From Verrucomicrobiota bacterium (GTDB lineage: Bacteria > Verrucomicrobiota > Verrucomicrobiia > Opitutales > Opitutaceae): DNA of 64,000 bases. Of the stretch, positions 27,071-35,796 are shown piece after piece. A program made the position numbers and the translations under genes. The stretch's first letter is position 1. Every line of letters starts with the position of its first letter. The notes beneath the pieces were generated by a model. The model was not told the DNA's origin. It saw only the letters and a list, made by a program, of their open reading frames with translations, and did not search any database. Location: NCBI GenBank assembly GCA_023399155.1, contig JAEWQP010000030.1, positions 124,001 to 188,000 on the forward strand, read 5' to 3'.

Positions 27071-27403
27071 ATGCCACGAACCCTTCCAGTCCTGTTCCCC
27101 GCTACTGCCCGCCAGCTGGAGGCTTTGGGCGAACGTCTTCGCCTCGCTCGCCTGCGGCGTCGGTTTTCCGCTGCCACCGTGGCCGAACGTGCGGGCGTCA
27201 CGCGATCCACCCTTTACCGCGCCGAAAAGGGAGATGCCGGGGTTGCCTTGGGCACCTACGTAAGCGTCCTGCGCGTTCTTGGGCTGCACGCTGATCTCGA
27301 TGCCGTGGCCCGCGACGACGACTTGGGGCGGAAGCTGCAAGATCTTGAACTGCCCGAACGACGGACCGCCCCGCGTCGCGGCAAATCGGAGGAGGCATCG
27401 TGA
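27071..27403 (+). CDS. hipB: HipB-like XRE-family antitoxin
   Basis: 110 residues with a Cro/C1-type helix-turn-helix at about 17-72: LGERLRLARLRRRFSAATVA, then ERAGVTRSTLYRAEKGDAG and LGTYVSVLRVLGL. The basic C-terminal tail resembles other HipB proteins. It would bind HipA and repress the operon. The HipA GTG start overlaps its stop codon. Confidence 0.87.
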   Translation: MPRTLPVLFPATARQLEALGERLRLARLRRRFSAATVAERAGVTRSTLYRAEKGDAGVALGTYVSVLRVLGLHADLDAVARDDDLGRKLQDLELPERRTAPRRGKSEEAS

Positions 27404-28668
27404 AGCCGAAGAATCGTCAGCAAGTCGAGGTCGTGCTCGATGCCGACTTCATCGGCGAAGCTTGCCCGGTGGGAACGCTGTTCCGTGCCGCTGCGCATGG
27501 ACGCGAGACGTTCTCCTTCGCATACGATCGCACCTGGCTGAACCGGCCGGATGCCTTTGCGATCGATCCCGACCTCCAAATGAACAGCGGCGAAAGCTAT
27601 CCCGCTGACGGCACCGGAGTGTTTCGCGTTTTCCTGGATTCGGCACCGGATCGCTGGGGGCGCCTGCTGTTGGATCGACGCGAGGTATTGCGTGCTCGCG
27701 CCGAGAAACGAACCGCACGCGCTCTCGGCGAGTGGGACTATCTCCTCGGCGTGCACGACGGATGCAGGCTTGGGGCACTCCGCTTCCGCCACGACCAGGC
27801 AGGACCGTTCATCGACAACGATGAACGCCTTGCTGCACCTCCTCTCGCCTCCCTGCGCGAGCTAGAAGCGGCATCGCTGGCGTTGGAAGAGCCCGACGCG
27901 CCGGATCGGGAGGAATTCTCGCGATGGCTCATGGCGCTCCTGGCGCCGGGTAGCTCGCTTGGCGGTGCCCGGCCGAAGGCGAATTTCACTGATCCCGACG
28001 GCGCGCTCTGGATCGCGAAGTTCCCGAGCCGCGAAGACCGGCGCGATGTGGGCGCGTGGGAAAAGCTTGTGCATGAACTGGCAGTCAACGCCGGCGTCGA
28101 TGTGCCGGATGCGCAGTTGCTGGCGCTCTCCGGTCGTCATCGCACGTTCGCCACGCGTCGTTTCGACCGCGTCGGCGCGCGCCGTCGCTTCTTCGTCTCG
28201 GCCATGACGCTCCTTGGTCGTGCTGACGGCCAGGGTGGCAGCTACCTCGAGTTGGCTGAATTCCTCAGTACCCGCGGCAGTGCTCGGCACCGTTCGGACG
28301 ATCTCCGGCAACTCTGGACGCGCGTGGCTTTCAATATCCACGTCGGCAATACCGACGATCACCTCCGGAATCACGGCTTCATTCTGGAAGCGGACGGCTG
28401 GCGTTTGGCTCCGGCCTACGATCTCAACGCGAACGTCGAGCGCAGAGTGCACACACTCGCGATTGACGAGCGTGATCCCACGCCCGATCCCGCGTTGCTG
28501 CTCCAGACCGCGCCCTACTACGGGCTGAAGACCTCTGAAGCGGAAGCGATCCTTTCACGGGTTCGACAGGTCGTCGCGACGTGGAGTGAGGTTGCGCGGC
28601 GGCTGCAACTGCCGCGCGATGAGACGCAGCTCATGGCTGCGGCGTTCGCGGACCGCGCGTCGCGATAG
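27400..28668 (+). CDS. hipA: HipA-like serine/threonine kinase toxin
   Basis: 422 residues from a GTG at 27400, preceded by a strong GGAGGAGG Shine-Dalgarno and overlapping the hipB stop (GTGA). HipA signatures are present: the SSLGGARPKANF loop near 184, and the catalytic WTRVAFNIHVGNTDDHLRNH near 305-322 followed by APAYDLN. HipA kinases phosphorylate targets such as glutamyl-tRNA synthetase and stop growth. It forms a type II toxin-antitoxin pair that could stabilise the element. Confidence 0.9.
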   Translation: MKPKNRQQVEVVLDADFIGEACPVGTLFRAAAHGRETFSFAYDRTWLNRPDAFAIDPDLQMNSGESYPADGTGVFRVFLDSAPDRWGRLLLDRREVLRARAEKRTARALGEWDYLLGVHDGCRLGALRFRHDQAGPFIDNDERLAAPPLASLRELEAASLALEEPDAPDREEFSRWLMALLAPGSSLGGARPKANFTDPDGALWIAKFPSREDRRDVGAWEKLVHELAVNAGVDVPDAQLLALSGRHRTFATRRFDRVGARRRFFVSAMTLLGRADGQGGSYLELAEFLSTRGSARHRSDDLRQLWTRVAFNIHVGNTDDHLRNHGFILEADGWRLAPAYDLNANVERRVHTLAIDERDPTPDPALLLQTAPYYGLKTSEAEAILSRVRQVVATWSEVARRLQLPRDETQLMAAAFADRASR

Positions 28669-28717
28669 GTGGTCGCGCATCGGTTACGTTTCCACACCAG
28701 TGAGATGAAAACGTAAC

Positions 28718-28739
28718 TCCCGGCGGCGAACCGCCGGGA
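28718..28739 (-). terminator. Terminator of the RadC-like gene
   Basis: Arms TCCCGGCGG and CCGCCGGGA flank a CGAA loop (TTCG on the minus strand, a very stable tetraloop). On the minus strand GTTACGTTTTC follows. It lies just downstream of the RadC-like stop. Confidence 0.65.
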
Positions 28740-28754
28740 ACGGAAAGGCGGGCC

Positions 28755-29207
28755 TCAGATGAGACCCGCCTCCCGGAAGGAGTAGAATCCGCGGCCGGCC
28801 GGATCGGCTTTCGTGTCGCCGACGATGACGTGGTCGAGGAGTTCGAAGTCCAGGACGCGTGCGGCTTCGCGGAGTTGGCGCGTTACCTGGATGTCGGCCG
28901 AACTCGGGGCCGGATCGCCGGAGGGATGGTTGTGCGCCACGATCAGGGCAACGGCTCCCGCGATGATGGCTCCGCGGAAGACTTCCTTTGGCGAAACCAG
29001 TGTGCTGGTTGCAGTTCCCAGCGTGATGAGATGACGCCCCATCGGGTGGTTCTTGCGGTCGAGGTAGACGCAGTAGAAAGCCTCCTGCATGGGGTTCTCC
29101 TCGAAGGCGGATCGCAGGTAGTCGGCTACTTTGGAGGCTCGGTCGAGCTGAACTTCTTCGCCGAGTGAAACGAGGGAGTAGACCATCTTGGCTTCGTAAA
29201 CGCGCAT
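28755..29207 (-). CDS. RadC/JAB-domain protein
   Basis: 150 residues from MRVYEAKMVY at 29207; a start 13 codons upstream is possible. It has the JAB/MPN metalloprotease motif VAHNHPSGDPAPSSAD preceded by a conserved glutamate in SPKEVFRGAI. RadC-like proteins are common on conjugative elements and prophages. Despite the name, a DNA repair role is unproven. The N-terminal helix-hairpin-helix of full-length RadC is absent, as is usual in the mobile-element type. Confidence 0.87.
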   Translation of the reverse strand: MRVYEAKMVYSLVSLGEEVQLDRASKVADYLRSAFEENPMQEAFYCVYLDRKNHPMGRHLITLGTATSTLVSPKEVFRGAIIAGAVALIVAHNHPSGDPAPSSADIQVTRQLREAARVLDFELLDHVIVGDTKADPAGRGFYSFREAGLI

Positions 29208-29690
29208 GGTGAGCGCTCGCGCGAGCCGCGTTTCCCTACTCAACAACGTGTCGAGTGATCGCGGGTGCTGCTCGTCTGAGCGCCCGCTCGGGATGGGCGA
29301 AAGTCAAAGCGCTGGGTGGAGCGCCGAGGCCGTGTCCCGCGCCGCGGGACCAATCGAGGGGGAAGCGAAACGTTTGCGCGTGGTGGAGATCGCGCAGCGA
29401 TACGACCTTGACCGCCCATACAATGGGGCGCGACGGACGGGGCAGGTGCTGGAAGAAATCGAGCGAAGCGAGCAACGGATCGGGTTTCTGTATTCTGGCT
29501 TTACCGCCTATGTGGATTGGGTAGATTCCGGTCGTGCCGGCGTGCCGATAGGTTCTACCGATTTCGGGGCGCGATGTGCTTCGAATATTCGACTGCACAC
29601 AGTGATCAGCCAACGGTGCCTGATCTCGGGTGGGCTTTATAGAGGTCCTCGCACGGAGCCACCTCAACGTCAGTCAGCCCATGTCATACA
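29208..29690. other. Gene-free stretch between the RadC-like and DUF6998-like genes
   Basis: About 480 bases. Long frames exist on both strands (29206-29694 plus, 29236-29667 minus), but neither translation shows a domain or natural-looking composition, so I call no gene. It probably holds the promoters of the two flanking genes. Confidence 0.4.
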
Positions 29691-30212
29691 ATGAACGAAA
29701 ATACTTCGCGGGGAGCGTCCGCGCTTTCCCGTGCACACGAAACCAGCTCCGACCTCCAATCCAACGCGGCAGCCGATCCCGGTGCGGAACCAGGAGACCG
29801 CAGGATTCTGAAGTGCTGTCCCCAACCCCCAGAACTACGGCGTCTCGTTCGCGAGGCCTCCTCGCGTGAAAAACAGACCGGGAAGGTTTCTGCTCTTTGG
29901 GGCCGCGTCGGCGAGCTGTATGCGGCGATCCGGTACGGCGTGAAGTTAAGCCGAAGAAATGCTCAAGGCCACGATGGCCGGCTCGGCAACGAGCTGGTCG
30001 AAATCAAAACGATCACACCTCGAAAGCGAAAACCGTTCGTGCGCGCGAAGCGCGCCGGAAACTTCAGCATGCTCGCCGTCATTCGGGTTCGTCCTGATCA
30101 CCAATTCGAAGCGCGGATCGTTCGGCGTGACCGCCTGCCAAAGGGGAACGATGGCGCGTACGTCGTTCTCTCCTGGAGCCGCGTTTGCGCTCTGGCTGAG
30201 CCGATCGGTTGA
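29691..30212 (+). CDS. DUF6998-like protein, possible PD-(D/E)XK nuclease fold
   Basis: 173 residues; the first 60 are low-complexity, so the true start may be later. The core LWGRVGELYAAIRYGVKLSR, then GHDGRLGNELVEIKTITPRK and AGNFSMLAVIRV, has the order of a restriction-endonuclease-like fold: a glutamate in the first helix, an Asp after a short linker and an E-x-K on the following strand. It resembles DUF6998-type small proteins of mobile elements. Activity is not known. Confidence 0.55.
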   Translation: MNENTSRGASALSRAHETSSDLQSNAAADPGAEPGDRRILKCCPQPPELRRLVREASSREKQTGKVSALWGRVGELYAAIRYGVKLSRRNAQGHDGRLGNELVEIKTITPRKRKPFVRAKRAGNFSMLAVIRVRPDHQFEARIVRRDRLPKGNDGAYVVLSWSRVCALAEPIG

Positions 30213-30407
30213 GGACGAGAGGCAGAAAAGAATGAGCGGCGCGCAGCCTATGGCCACGCGCCGCTCCGAACCCCTACTGCTGAGTCTTAAGCCGAACTGT
30301 ACCGATTTGTACTATCAAGGCCGAAGCGCGTACCGAACCAATATAGAGCACCAATGATCGTTGCGGTTTTACATTTCCGTCGGCGCGGAAGGACTCGGCA
30401 GGCATCG

Positions 30408-30436
30408 ATAAAAAAGCCCGCTCGTGAGAGCGGGCT
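30408..30436 (-). terminator. Intrinsic terminator of the DUF932 gene
   Basis: Arms AGCCCGCTC (30415-30423) and GAGCGGGCT (30428-30436) around a GTGA loop, followed on the minus strand by a TTTTTTA run. It ends the minus-strand DUF932 transcript about 135 bases past the stop. The remaining 30213-30572 space holds no gene that I can support. Confidence 0.85.
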
Positions 30437-30572
30437 CAAAATTCTCGGGAGCTATGCTCTACCGGGAATTTTTGGCGGGAGGGAATTCTTTGAAGACAGA
30501 TGCGGGCGCGGCAGGCAAGGCCGGCGCGCGAAAAATGGGAAGGGGCGGCTTTCGCCGCCCCAGTGTATCCAC

Positions 30573-31418
30573 TCAGTTGTTGACGAACTCTCCTGCGAGA
30601 GTCCAGAGCGCCTTGTTGATGCGTTGTCCCTCGGTGAGACTCGCCACCGGCCGGGTGCGGGTGCGGCGGATGCCCATTCCATCCGTGTAGGCGAGGTAGC
30701 GGTCGCCACCGCGAACCAAGTGCTCCTGGATCACGTTGAACGTCGTCCAGAGATCGGTCGCGGCGTCACCGTAGCGCACCGGGGTGAGGAGCTTCTCGGG
30801 GCTGAGCAACTTCGTCACCGGCTGATCGGCGTCCCAACGGAGTGCCGTGGCCCGGCGTGCGAACTCGACTCGCGTTGCCTGCGAGAGCTGCACGCCCTGC
30901 CACTTCGCCACCGTCTCCAGCGCGCGGGGCGTGTTCTGCGCCACGGCCTGCGCCGCCTGCGCGAAGGCTTCGGCCGAAACGTCGACGTGCCTGATGGAGA
31001 CATGGGCGAAGTCGGCGTCGGAGACGGTTAGGCCGTTGCGGCAAACCAACCGATAGAGGCCAGCGTCGATTCGGTAGGCCCGGCTTCCATCGTGCGCGTT
31101 TTGCAGAACCATTTCTGCGCGGGTGCTCCCGACCTGAAACACTCCCGCTTCCAAGTCCACGCGACGCGCGAACCGGATTTCGTGCATCTGAAACCCGATG
31201 CGATCCTCCAGCCTTACGCGTTGCTCGGACGCTTTGACGGGCTCCCATCCCTCGGCCCCGAGCAGGGCAACGACCTGCTCGGTGGAAACGAAGGTGTAGC
31301 GGGAAGAAACGCCGGGCCGCGCGTGCTCGGCGAAAATCGAGGGCGCGCACCGGCGGAGGTCTTCCGACGAAAGCGCTTTGAAGGTGCGGGTGGGTGAAAC
31401 GATGACAGACGAGTTCAT
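30573..31418 (-). CDS. DUF932 family protein
   Basis: 281 residues from MNSSVIVSPTRTFKALS at 31418. It fits the DUF932 family of plasmids, phages and ICEs: FVSTEQVVALLGAEGWEPV, RVRLEDRIGFQMHEIRFARR, LYRLVCRNGLTVSDADF, and a C-terminal NVIQEHLVRGG, then TRPVASLTEGQRINKALW. Function is unknown; links to plasmid maintenance and anti-defence have been proposed for relatives. It is transcribed alone, with a terminator downstream and a long gene-free region upstream. Confidence 0.85.
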   Translation of the reverse strand: MNSSVIVSPTRTFKALSSEDLRRCAPSIFAEHARPGVSSRYTFVSTEQVVALLGAEGWEPVKASEQRVRLEDRIGFQMHEIRFARRVDLEAGVFQVGSTRAEMVLQNAHDGSRAYRIDAGLYRLVCRNGLTVSDADFAHVSIRHVDVSAEAFAQAAQAVAQNTPRALETVAKWQGVQLSQATRVEFARRATALRWDADQPVTKLLSPEKLLTPVRYGDAATDLWTTFNVIQEHLVRGGDRYLAYTDGMGIRRTRTRPVASLTEGQRINKALWTLAGEFVNN

Positions 31419-32208
31419 GACTTCGATGTGCTGACGAGCGCCCCAACGAGGGCGCATGTAGCGGGCCGCGCTACGCGGACCCCAACCCGAGCCGAACCGT
31501 TGAATCGGCCGCCCCGGAGGGATGCCGACGATCAGCACCGTCGCGCAAGGTGGAGCGCAGCGAAGCGAGCAATACCTTGAGGCGAGGACGGACGAAGGCG
31601 CTCGCGCCGCCCGGCCGCCCGCCGGCGCAGGTGCTACAATGAGGCAGCACCGCAGGGTGTGGCTCCGCTGGAAGAAAATCGCGCGAGCGGCGCAACGAGA
31701 GCGAGCACCGCAAGCCTAGCGGCGTCTGAGCGAAACGAATCAGCCGGGAGGCGAAGCCCGGTCAATCGCGGATGCCTGTTCGCGCTGAAGTGCGCGTTGC
31801 GCAGGTGCGAAGCGGAGTGAAGGCGAGAGGCCGTGAGCGAAGCGACGAGTCGGCGACAGCGGACGCGCGGCAAGGCCGCTGGTGTCGCGAGCGCAGCCTG
31901 CGAAGGGAGCGATCCTGGCGAATGGTCGCGCTCGGGCGACGAATCGCCAGAAGCGGCAGAGAGCGCGGGAGCCAAGCCGTCTCGGAGCGCACCGAACGGC
32001 CCGAGCCGGAATCGAAGCGAAGCACCGAAGCTACGCACGCGTGGCGCGCGGTGAAACTACTGGCGACAGCCGGATCGGGGCGTTGCGGGGTGTCCCCGCT
32101 AGAATGGGGAGGACGAGACGCAGGCTCGAACGCGGGGAAAGTCCTTTCCCCGGCCCGCACTTCTCTGAAATCTTGCAGAACATCGCGTCCCTGCTCTTGA
32201 TTGTCTGT
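31419..32208. other. Gene-free, hairpin-rich region; candidate noncoding RNA
   Basis: About 790 bases between divergent DUF932 and GHKL genes. Frames are open but encode Arg/Ala/Ser-rich nonsense on both strands. Short variants of GCGAAGC and AGCGAGC recur throughout. Clear hairpins include CCGGG/CCCGG at 31744-31761, GCGGGG-TGT-CCCCGC at 32085-32099 and CGGGGAAA-GTCC-TTTCCCCG at 32133-32152. This much predicted structure without coding signal suggests a structured RNA or a replication/regulatory region. No known RNA family is recognised. Confidence 0.4.
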
Positions 32209-34290
32209 ATGGCTGAGCGAATCCCCATCCTCGTAAAACAAGACCATCTTGCGCAGATGGCCAATGCGAGGACTCCTCTGGAAGCGGTGGCAGAACTTGT
32301 GTGGAACGCACTAGATGCTGATGCGAAAAAGGTGACCGTCAGCCTTAGTACCGGGCCATTGGATACCATTGACGAGATTCGCATCACCGACAATGGCCAT
32401 GGAATCTTTCATCCGGACGCTAAGCAGTTGTTCGGAAATTTGGGGGAATCTTGGAAGCGGAGCAAACGCCGAACGGACGGCGGGCGCGGCATCCATGGCA
32501 AGAACGGTAAGGGCCGATTCAAAGCATTCTTCCTAGGTGGATCAGCAAGGTGGCAAACGACCTACCGCGCACCGGACGGGAAACTTTACGACTACGCTAT
32601 ATCAGGAGCCCTTTCTACTCTCGACGCATTCACAGTTTCGGCACCCAAGCCTGCAAAAGGAACGGAGACCGGAACGGAAGTTGTCATCACTAACGTTCAT
32701 CGGAACTTTCGCTCGTTAGCGGACGAGGAAACGGCGAATGCCGCTGCACAACTCTTCGGTGCATACCTGACTGAATACCCGTTCGTTGAGTTGATCCTAA
32801 ATGGCGCCAAGGTTGATCCGAGCATGGCCCAGATCCGTACGGCGGAGAGCAAATTCCAGATTCAGCTCCCGAACGGAAAGACGCTGCCGGTCGCTCTTCG
32901 AATCATTGAGTGGAAGCACGACACTGATCGCATGCTCCATCTCTGCGATGAAGGTGGTGTCTCGTTTCACTCGCTCATACTGGGTCCTGCCGTAAAAGCG
33001 AAGGGTTTCAACTTCACGGCGTACCTAAAAACGGACATCATACGTGAACTCGACAAGCAGAACCGGCTAGAGCTTGGCGATCTCGATGAGACCGTAAAAG
33101 CCCTCGTCCATGGCAGCAAGGACGCGCTTCGCACCTACTTCAAGAAGCGAGAAGCGGAAGAGTCTTCGGCTCTGATTACGAAATGGAAGGCAGAGAATAT
33201 TTACCCATACGATGAGTCGTCTGGGCTGGGGCCGGTCGAGACCGCGGAGCGGCAGGTCTTTGACATCCTAGCAGCCAACGTGCACGAGTACTTAAAGGCT
33301 TTTGATGAGCTCGATCAGGCCTCAAAGCGTTTCACATTTCGTCTGCTGGCGCAGGCGGTTAAGGAAAACCCGGAGTCCCTACAGACGATAATCACAGAGG
33401 TCCTTAACCTCAATAAAGAGGATCAGGACAATCTTGCAGAGCTGCTGAAGAAGACGACGCTGTCGCGGATTATCTCCTCGGCCCGCATCGTTAGCAATCG
33501 GCTGAGCTTCCTTAGAGGACTAGAACTTTTGGTTTTCGACAAGGACTCGAAGGAGCAGCTTTTGGAGCGCGACCAGTTACACAAGATCCTCGAAAAGGAG
33601 GCCTGGCTGTTCGATGAAAATTTCCAGCTCGCCGGCAGTGAGGAGTGGCTTGAGGACGTGCTACAGAAGCATCTGAGCATTCTCGGCGAGCGTTCCGACG
33701 CGTCCGAAGATCCGATTGCGGACGACGCGGGGAAGCGTGGGCGAGTCGATCTGATGTTGAATCGCACACTTCAGCCGAAGGCCGGTGAGTTCGAGCATTT
33801 GATTGTGGAGTTGAAGAGACCCAAGAAGAAGATCGATCAAGAGGTTCTCGGGCAGGTTAAGAAATACGCATCGGCTGTTTCGAAAGATGAACGATTCTTG
33901 AAGACCAAAACCCGGTGGCAGTTCTGGGCCATCGGGAATGAACTAACTGACGACGCAATGCTCGAGGCCGATCAGGATGGCCGGGAGCACGGGTTGGTGT
34001 TGAGGCGCGGCAATATCACCGTCTGGGCAAAGTCATGGGGCGAACTCATTGATGCCGCTCGCGCGAGGCTGAGCTTCTTCCAACAGCAGCTGACGATTCA
34101 GGCGGACAGAGACTCTGCGAAGGTTTACCTCACTCAATATCACGAAAAGTATCTTCCGCCTGCTTTGAGCATAGTCGACGAGGCGATTGCTGGAGTCGAA
34201 ACTGAAGTCGGCTATGTGGCCAAGGCCGAGAACTGTATTGAGCCAGCGGTTACGAAGGCGGTTACTGATGTGGAAGAAGTCGCGAAGTGA
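32209..34290 (+). CDS. GHKL (Hsp90/MutL-type) ATPase with C-terminal nuclease-like domain
   Basis: 693 residues from MAERIPILVK at 32209. N-terminal GHKL fold: Glu29/Asn33 in AVAELVWNALDADA, DNGHGI at 61-66 and GGRGIHGKNGKGRFKAF at 91-107. A long helical middle follows. The C-terminal part (about 510-600) has RVDLMLNR, then EFEHLIVELKRPKKK and QVKKYASAV, i.e. the D...ExK pattern of PD-(D/E)XK nucleases. Similar ATPase-nuclease fusions occur in bacterial defence loci. The gene is visibly more AT-rich than its surroundings and converges on the large minus-strand operon with a 27-base gap. A defence role is inferred. Confidence 0.78.
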   Translation: MAERIPILVKQDHLAQMANARTPLEAVAELVWNALDADAKKVTVSLSTGPLDTIDEIRITDNGHGIFHPDAKQLFGNLGESWKRSKRRTDGGRGIHGKNGKGRFKAFFLGGSARWQTTYRAPDGKLYDYAISGALSTLDAFTVSAPKPAKGTETGTEVVITNVHRNFRSLADEETANAAAQLFGAYLTEYPFVELILNGAKVDPSMAQIRTAESKFQIQLPNGKTLPVALRIIEWKHDTDRMLHLCDEGGVSFHSLILGPAVKAKGFNFTAYLKTDIIRELDKQNRLELGDLDETVKALVHGSKDALRTYFKKREAEESSALITKWKAENIYPYDESSGLGPVETAERQVFDILAANVHEYLKAFDELDQASKRFTFRLLAQAVKENPESLQTIITEVLNLNKEDQDNLAELLKKTTLSRIISSARIVSNRLSFLRGLELLVFDKDSKEQLLERDQLHKILEKEAWLFDENFQLAGSEEWLEDVLQKHLSILGERSDASEDPIADDAGKRGRVDLMLNRTLQPKAGEFEHLIVELKRPKKKIDQEVLGQVKKYASAVSKDERFLKTKTRWQFWAIGNELTDDAMLEADQDGREHGLVLRRGNITVWAKSWGELIDAARARLSFFQQQLTIQADRDSAKVYLTQYHEKYLPPALSIVDEAIAGVETEVGYVAKAENCIEPAVTKAVTDVEEVAK

Positions 34291-34317
34291 AGACTGCCGC
34301 TGGGACGTTCTCGCCGC

Positions 34318-34662
34318 TTACGAAATCGGAGAACGAATCGAGTTCAGCGGAGGCAAGGCGCCGGTCGTCAATTCGTGCTGATTCAACCATCCCCGCTCGA
34401 GGCGATTGATGACACTGTCGCTTTTGCATTCGACATACCAAACCCAATGAGCGCGCCCAGCATTCGTGGGTTGGACCTTCTCCGGGTTTTCCAAGTGCTG
34501 TTTGATCCTAGAACATAGGTTCTTGGCCAAACCGATATAAAGTATCTCCTCCTGGAAGGTTGTCAGGACGTAGCATCCAGGGGTCGTCGGCACGTGCTTC
34601 GCTGACGCCAAGGAAAAGACCTGTCGCTGCGATGGATGAGGTTGGAGGTCGCCGACCTTCAC
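34318..34662 (-). CDS. GIY-YIG nuclease-domain protein
   Basis: 114 residues from a GTG at 34662 that overlaps the stop of the DGQHR gene (GTGA). The GIY-YIG pattern is present in modified form: GCYVLTTFQEEILYIGLAKN near 28-47, then SRIKQHLENPEK, and a conserved glutamate in INRLERGWLNQHE. GIY-YIG proteins cut DNA in repair, homing and restriction. It is the last gene of the defence-type operon. Longer starts would run into the upstream gene. Confidence 0.72.
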   Translation of the reverse strand: MKVGDLQPHPSQRQVFSLASAKHVPTTPGCYVLTTFQEEILYIGLAKNLCSRIKQHLENPEKVQPTNAGRAHWVWYVECKSDSVINRLERGWLNQHELTTGALPPLNSIRSPIS

Positions 34663-35792
34663 AGCTGCACGGAGCCAACTTTCTTGACGGCAACAAGAGC
34701 TTTTTGGATTTCCGCTGCGATGTGTCGAACGCGTGCTTTGTTGATGCCTGACGCTCCTTGTCCGCGTTTCCACCAATCCGGATGCTGGATTGGAAGCAGG
34801 TCGTTGGGTAGATTCTCAAGGCCGCGCTTGAGGACGCTTCTGAGAAAATCGACTTTGAAGTTTTGGGCGGTAAGCGCCTCATTGAACACGGGGTGCGCGA
34901 CCAAGTTGAACAGTTCTAGTCCGATCGTTTTGAAAACCACTGTTTCCTCGGGTGACTGCGGATCGACGAGGAGGTCCGTGACTGCCTGCCAGTAATTCAT
35001 CAGCGCTTTGCAGCGTGTGCGCGAGTCGTTGAGGCCAAAGATGGGATGCCCCCCTGTAAGGATGGTCGACTTGATCGATTGAACAAAGCTCTTCTGATTG
35101 ATCGTCGTCTCGTCATCACGCGCTTCGTTGGCCATCCGGATTTTCTTGAACCATGGACTTTCCTGTTGGCCGTTTAGGAAGTTCGCGATTTCGAGCGCCT
35201 GCCGATCATCATCTTTGTCGACCTGCCGTTGAATCCATTTCGGCAGCGTCGGGATATCGTCGGTCAACGTCATCGCACTCAACCTGGCGATAATCTGCTG
35301 CTCGACGGCCCTGTCCACTGGTCGCTGGGTCGTATTTACGATCAAGAAGTGACACATCTGCGCGACATCATCGAGGCCGACGGCAATCGTCGCGGTCAGT
35401 TCGAATTTGCGAATGGCAGGATTGTTCTCGGCGGCCTGTATGAGACCAGCGACTCGATGTTGTCCGTCGACGACATTGAATGGGCAGACAGTTTCGGTGT
35501 CGATAGTGAGCCGGTGTGTGCCCGGATCGAAGGTGATCTGCTTGTCGGTCGCCAAGAAGATGGATGTGGGCAAGAAAGCTTCTCCGTCCTCCCATGCTGC
35601 GGTCAGATAGTCCGCAAGACGTTTCGCCCGCGTTTTGTCGAGCACCCGCTGAAACCCATTGTTGTCCGAGGAGGCGTCCAGCTTGTCGACTTTGTAGAAG
35701 TTCGCGATGAGCAGATCCTCAACCGTGAATGCAGTTGTATAGAGAAGAAGGTTGCCCTGCTGAACTTTGACCGCGGGTTTGGTGAGAATCAT
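34659..35792 (-). CDS. DndB-like DGQHR-domain protein
   Basis: 377 residues from MILTKPAVKVQQGN at 35792. The DGQHR signature lies at 109-113 in CPFNVVDGQHRVAGLIQA, followed by MCHFLIVNTTQRPVDRAVEQ. This is the DGQHR family that includes DndB, the repressor of the Dnd phosphorothioation operon. DGQHR proteins also occur in other modification and defence loci, where their function is unclear. It starts 4 bases after the DUF4276 stop and is coupled to the GIY-YIG gene. A regulatory or DNA-sensing role is inferred. Confidence 0.75.
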   Translation of the reverse strand: MILTKPAVKVQQGNLLLYTTAFTVEDLLIANFYKVDKLDASSDNNGFQRVLDKTRAKRLADYLTAAWEDGEAFLPTSIFLATDKQITFDPGTHRLTIDTETVCPFNVVDGQHRVAGLIQAAENNPAIRKFELTATIAVGLDDVAQMCHFLIVNTTQRPVDRAVEQQIIARLSAMTLTDDIPTLPKWIQRQVDKDDDRQALEIANFLNGQQESPWFKKIRMANEARDDETTINQKSFVQSIKSTILTGGHPIFGLNDSRTRCKALMNYWQAVTDLLVDPQSPEETVVFKTIGLELFNLVAHPVFNEALTAQNFKVDFLRSVLKRGLENLPNDLLPIQHPDWWKRGQGASGINKARVRHIAAEIQKALVAVKKVGSVQL

Positions 35793-35796
35793 AGTA

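Noticed and set aside
29206..29694. Possible genes on both strands between the RadC-like and DUF6998-like genes
   Set aside because: Neither translation has natural composition or a known domain, and the overlapping opposite frames exclude each other.
32131..32152. GGGGAAAGTCC resembling the conserved 5' core of RNase P RNA
   Set aside because: The bases simply form a perfect local hairpin, and the other RNase P conserved regions are not seen nearby.
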